A stretch of 64,000 bases of DNA from Burkholderia aenigmatica (GTDB taxonomy: Bacteria > Pseudomonadota > Gammaproteobacteria > Burkholderiales > Burkholderiaceae): positions 1-64,000 of the forward strand of contig NZ_CABVQC010000055.1 in assembly GCF_902499175.1 (NCBI RefSeq), read 5' to 3'. Shown in pieces: positions 60,891 to 64,000 of this stretch. The notes beneath the pieces were generated by a model that had not been told where the DNA came from, did no database searches, and saw nothing but the letters and a program-made list of their open reading frames with translations. The number at the start of each line of letters is the position of its first letter. The stretch's first letter is position 1. Both the position numbers and the translations under genes were made by a program.

Positions 60891-62242
60891 GACAGCCACG
60901 CCTCCTCATGACCCGCGCTGGCCTCGATCTCGACCAGCAGGTCGTCGCGGCACACGTCCGCATGGACAATCAGCGGCCGTACACCGGGGCCGGCCGCCTC
61001 GCGCAGCACGCGCTCGATCGCGGCCAGCGCCGCGGCATCGCCGGCGTCGCGCACGTAGACGCGATAGCTCAGGTCGGCGAGCGAGAACGGGCCGTGCCCC
61101 TGGCGCGCGGCCTGCTCGAGCACGGCTGCGAGGTTCGCGACCGTCTCGCGCGTTTGCGCGACGACATCGCCGTGATGCACGGTGCGGTGCCCGACGATGC
61201 TCGCGGTGCCCGACACGAACAGCACCGGCGCGGCGTCGCCCTCCGTCCATGCGGCGGCGCGCGCGAACGTCGGCGCACGCGGGCCGTACTGTGCCGGATA
61301 GTGATATGCGCTGACCTGGCGCGGGTTCTCGACCGGATCGGCCGGCGTGCGGCTCGCGAGGAAATGGATCGCAAGCGGCGCGGCCGGCGATGCGTCACCC
61401 GCGACCGGCACGACCGAACCGAGCGCACATGCGGCCGGCACGCCGCCCGTCAGCGCGCGGCGGCACGCGTCGAACGCGTGCTGGCGGCCGATATTGAACT
61501 GACGATAGCGCTCGATCCCGAACTGCACCGCGTTGATCGCCGGCACGGTATTCCAGATGCGCAGCGGATGCGGCATGCCGAGCGAATCGAGCACGTCGAA
61601 CAGCGCACGGTACGCAGCATGCGTCGCGCGTTCGAGCGGCGTGCCGCCTTCGTGCGTTTCGTGCGTTTCGTGCGTTTCGTGCGTTTCGTGCGTTTCGTGC
61701 GTTTCGTGCGTTTCGTGCGTTTCGTGCGTTCCGCTCGTCTCGTGCACGACGATGCTGCCGAACACGAGGCCCGCCGTTTCGCTGTAGCGATAGTGCAGCG
61801 CGCCGCGCCGTTCGCTGCGCAGGTCGCGCGCATCGCATTGCCAGATTTCGCAAACGGCGTCGTCCGGCGCGATGCCTGCGCCGAGCAGCGCCATCGGCAC
61901 CGGCGCGACGGGCAGGTCGGGCACGACATCGGCCAGCAGCCGTGCCGCCGCGTCCGCGTTCGATTCGTCCTGCAGGCCGGCCGCACCAATACACACCGCA
62001 CCCAATGCACCAGGAAACGCGCGGTCGAATCCGTCGCCATGGCTGCGCGCATCGTGCAGCAACGCGGCGAGCCGCGCATGGCTCATCCGGACGAGCCGCA
62101 GCGCGCGGTCGCCGTCGTGCGCGAGCGGCGCGCCCGATCGCGATGCGGCCGACCCGGCCGCCGTCTGCCCGCGCGCAACGGGCGCGGCGGCGGACGACAG
62201 GGAACACGGACGCCGTTCGGCGTCGACTGGATGCACGGACAC
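60887..62242 (-). CDS. Chorismatase (XanB2/FkbO/Hyg5-like) with a Thr-His-Glu repeat
   Basis: 451 residues with the chorismatase core: LRIWNTVPAIN near 223, YRQFNIGRQHAFDACRRAL and a C-terminal RutC-like half (PLIVHADVCRDDLLVEIEAS). The family splits chorismate into pyruvate and a hydroxybenzoate or a dihydrodiol. In Xanthomonas, XanB2 provides 3-/4-hydroxybenzoate for xanthomonadin, so this enzyme may supply the starter for the linked pigment genes. GTG 62242 has AGGAA six bases upstream. Residues 172-198 are an inserted (THE)9. Confidence 0.88.
   Translation of the reverse strand: MSVHPVDAERRPCSLSSAAAPVARGQTAAGSAASRSGAPLAHDGDRALRLVRMSHARLAALLHDARSHGDGFDRAFPGALGAVCIGAAGLQDESNADAAARLLADVVPDLPVAPVPMALLGAGIAPDDAVCEIWQCDARDLRSERRGALHYRYSETAGLVFGSIVVHETSGTHETHETHETHETHETHETHETHETHEGGTPLERATHAAYRALFDVLDSLGMPHPLRIWNTVPAINAVQFGIERYRQFNIGRQHAFDACRRALTGGVPAACALGSVVPVAGDASPAAPLAIHFLASRTPADPVENPRQVSAYHYPAQYGPRAPTFARAAAWTEGDAAPVLFVSGTASIVGHRTVHHGDVVAQTRETVANLAAVLEQAARQGHGPFSLADLSYRVYVRDAGDAAALAAIERVLREAAGPGVRPLIVHADVCRDDLLVEIEASAGHEEAWLS
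61649..61729. repeat. Nine perfect copies of a 9-bp unit (VNTR in coding sequence)
   Basis: TTCGTGCGT repeated nine times without a change (81 bases), then two degraded copies. On the minus strand it reads ACG-CAC-GAA, giving (Thr-His-Glu)9 in the chorismatase. Unit length keeps the frame, so gains or losses change only the number of THE triplets. Confidence 0.97.
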
Positions 62243-62328
62243 TTCGATTTCCTCACTAGGCGGCGCAAGCCGCGCAACCTCGCGGCTGCGCCGCGTTGCG
62301 TTACGTCACGCCGACGCTGCGCGCTTCG

Positions 62329-63045
62329 TCAGGCCAGCCCGCCGTTGACGGACAGCACCTGCCCCGTCACATAGGCCGCGGCGTCGGACACCAGGTACGC
62401 GACCATCGCCGCGACTTCGTCGGGCCGCCCCGCGCGCTGCGCGGGCACGAGCTGTTTGATGCGTTCGGCGGGAAACGCCTGTTCGGCCATCGGCGATTCG
62501 ATGATGCCGGGCGCCACCGCGTTCACGGTGATGCCGCGCGACGCGAGTTCCAGCGACAGCGACTTCGTCGCGCCGATCAGCCCCGCCTTCGCGGCCGCGT
62601 AATTGACCTGCCCGCGATTGCCGGTCACGCCGGCCACCGACGCGATGTTGACGATCCGGCCGCGCCGCGTGCGGATCATCGGCAACAGCAGCGGCTGCGT
62701 GACGTTGAAGAAGCCGTTGAGCGTCACGTCGATCACGCTGTGCCACTGCCGGTGCGACATGCCGGCCATCGGCGCATCGTCGTGAATGCCCGCGTTGTTG
62801 ACGAGGATCTGCACCGGCGCATCGTCGATGAACGGCTTCAGCGCGGCGAGCGTTGCATCGGCGTCGGTCACGTCGAACGCGATTGCGTGCGCGGTGCCGC
62901 CGGCCGCGACGATCTGCTGCGCGATCGCCTCCGCCTGCGCGAGATGGCGGTTCGCGTGCACCCACACTTCATGGCCGGCCTGCGCGAGCGCCGTGCAGAT
63001 TGCCTGCCCGAGCGCGCCGCTGCCGCCCGTCACGAGCGCCCGCAT
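62329..63045 (-). CDS. 3-oxoacyl-ACP reductase (FabG-like SDR)
   Basis: A 238-residue short-chain dehydrogenase. The NADPH motif TGGSGALGQAI is at 6-16, NNAGIHD near 85, and the Ser-Tyr-Lys set in NIASVAG / QVNYAAAKAG near 135-155. It reduces 3-ketoacyl-ACP during chain extension. In arylpolyene pathways a dedicated FabG partners the ketosynthase and dehydratase. GGAG lies eight bases before ATG 63045. Divergence from housekeeping fabG and the adjacent ACP favour the pigment role. Confidence 0.88.
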   Translation of the reverse strand: MRALVTGGSGALGQAICTALAQAGHEVWVHANRHLAQAEAIAQQIVAAGGTAHAIAFDVTDADATLAALKPFIDDAPVQILVNNAGIHDDAPMAGMSHRQWHSVIDVTLNGFFNVTQPLLLPMIRTRRGRIVNIASVAGVTGNRGQVNYAAAKAGLIGATKSLSLELASRGITVNAVAPGIIESPMAEQAFPAERIKQLVPAQRAGRPDEVAAMVAYLVSDAAAYVTGQVLSVNGGLA

Positions 63046-63155
63046 CGAATTGCTCCGTTCATCGCGTTCCACCTCGATCGACGCGGCCGCGTATCGTCTG
63101 CCGATTGCTGCCGCGTGCCGTCATCATCTGCGCGTCGCGCCCGTGCGCGACGCCG

Positions 63156-63419
63156 TCACTTCGTGCGGTGCGCGGCGACGTACGCAGCCAGTGCACCGAG
63201 CGCCGCAAAGATCTTCTGGTTGTCCGGATTGTCCGAACGCAGCTCGAAGCCGTATTTCTTCGAGATCAGCAGTGCGATTTCCAGGATGTCGATGGAATCG
63301 AGCCCGAAACCCTCGCCATACAGCGGGGTCTCGGCCGTCACTGTTTCGAGCGGGACGTCTTCGAGATTCAGTTCGCCGATGATCAGCGTGGCGAGCTCTT
63401 GTTCCAGTGCGTTCATCAT
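63156..63419 (-). CDS. Acyl carrier protein of the arylpolyene-like cluster
   Basis: 87 residues; the phosphopantetheine attachment Ser42 is in GLDSIDILEIA, and the helical ACP fold is clear. It is not the housekeeping acpP type. It carries the growing chain for the adjacent ketoreductase. Consecutive ATGs at 63419 and 63416 have weak ribosome sites. First gene of the minus-strand unit visible in the window. Confidence 0.88.
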   Translation of the reverse strand: MMNALEQELATLIIGELNLEDVPLETVTAETPLYGEGFGLDSIDILEIALLISKKYGFELRSDNPDNQKIFAALGALAAYVAAHRTK

Positions 63420-63988
63420 GCGTGCGGGCAGGCGGCCCGTGGCAGCGGAAGGTGCCCGGAAACGGCAATCGCCATGCACGCCCGGCGCGTGCGAATCTCC
63501 GTCCCTCCGGCGTCTGCCGGCTTCCCCGCCTGCTTTATTTGGGGATCGTTTGTAAAAGTTACGCGGATTCTAGACGAACGGGTATCGGGCCGTATACCGC
63601 CAATGGTTACAGACTGGCGAGCCGGCGCCGCGGTCGGTCTCGGGACCCGAATGCACCAGACGCTTGAGCCGCTTTGGATGGAAATGGACCGACCCCGCGA
63701 AACCGTTCGTCCTGCGCCATACAATCGGTTACAAAACCCGTTCGCGCCCGCCCCGAACACGCGGTGCCGCGGCCCTAAAATGAGCGTGCCCGACCACCGG
63801 CCCGGACTCGCGTCCCGGCCGCCATTCATATGATGTTTGACGGCCCGACCACTGCGTCCGGCCACGATCTTCCCGATGTCGCCAGTCATGCCGCGCCCGT
63901 CCTTCCGCTCCGTTCCGGTTCGCCCGTCCGTCCGCTGCCGCCCGGCCGCCGGTGACGGGTACCCGCGCCGTGTGCGCGGAGACCGCCG
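63420..63988. other. Intergenic/promoter region of the pigment-type cluster
   Basis: About 570 bases, locally A/T-rich for this genome. A TAGAAT-like -10 occurs on minus at about 63576-63571. CAATGGTTACA (63601-63611) is echoed by CAATCGGTTACA (63722-63733). A 40-residue plus frame (63833-63955) has no recognisable features. The region likely drives divergent transcription. Confidence 0.45.
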
Positions 63989-64000
63989 ATGAGCCGGCTG
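63989..64000 (+). CDS. Possible start of a divergent gene cut by the window end
   Basis: ATG-AGC-CGG-CTG follows GGAG at seven bases (GCGGAGACCGCCG), a good ribosome site. Only four codons (MSRL) are inside. By analogy with arylpolyene clusters, the rest of the gene set should lie here; the identity cannot be read. Confidence 0.35.

Noticed and set aside
61649..61729. Regular repeats could suggest a CRISPR array
   Set aside because: Units are 9 bp, contiguous and without spacers, and they lie in frame inside a coding gene.
63416..63889. 157-residue minus frame before the ACP
   Set aside because: It has no recognisable domain, weak start, and covers the A/T-richer promoter region; read as intergenic.

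Overview
This window is a GC-rich, densely coding stretch of a Burkholderia chromosome, most likely the Burkholderia cepacia complex and probably the main chromosome. That assignment rests on protein similarity from memory, codon use, and housekeeping blocks such as lptD-surA-pdxA-ksgA and the ubiJ-ubiB / ubiE neighbourhood; no database search was run. I saw no rRNA, tRNA, CRISPR array or intact mobile element.

Layout. 1-2.6 kb: an M48-type peptidase cut by the window edge, glyoxalase I and a DMT exporter. 2.7-8.3 kb (minus): the outer-membrane/cofactor operon lptD-surA-pdxA-ksgA, divergent from amgK-murU (8.5-10.3 kb), which recycles cell-wall MurNAc. 10.6-14.5 kb: an Atm1-type ABC exporter, a YciA-like thioesterase, a nitrate-reductase-associated protein and fdhD. 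14.5-21.6 kb (minus): a fatty-acid beta-oxidation operon (TetR regulator, acyl-CoA dehydrogenase, fused 3-hydroxyacyl-CoA dehydrogenase/enoyl-CoA hydratase, thiolase) followed by an ECI2-like isomerase. 21.8-36.6 kb (minus): a long housekeeping run with cardiolipin synthase, nudB, aspS, DUF502, FmdB, a methyltransferase, ubiB, ubiJ, a Tim44-like protein, ubiE, DUF971, HIT and a 1341-residue FAD/Fe-S oxidoreductase. 37.2-39.5 kb (plus): ilvA and queF.

39.7-53.1 kb is more accessory. It holds a D-amino-acid module (RidA, D-aminoacylase, RpiR regulator and a divergent PLP deaminase), a DJ-1 protein, a MarR/MFS efflux pair, an EcsC protein, an esterase, a decayed TnpB transposon end, a CHRD protein, a candidate small RNA, a class II aldolase and a phospholipase-D lipoprotein. 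53.3-58.9 kb is a complete L-lactate utilisation locus (lldR divergent from lutA-lutC-lutB-lldP) with LldR-like palindromes. 59.0-64.0 kb has an M48 lipoprotein and then the edge of what looks like an arylpolyene/xanthomonadin-type pigment cluster: ACP, ketoreductase, XanB2-like chorismatase and family-2 glycosyltransferase.

Most noteworthy: a perfect nine-copy 9-bp repeat encoding (Thr-His-Glu)9 inside the chorismatase, the TnpB relic that keeps its 3' end and right-end hairpin (a possible fossil guide-RNA scaffold), a promoter-hairpin-terminator unit that looks like an sRNA, and several perfect palindromes in regulator/target intergenic regions.
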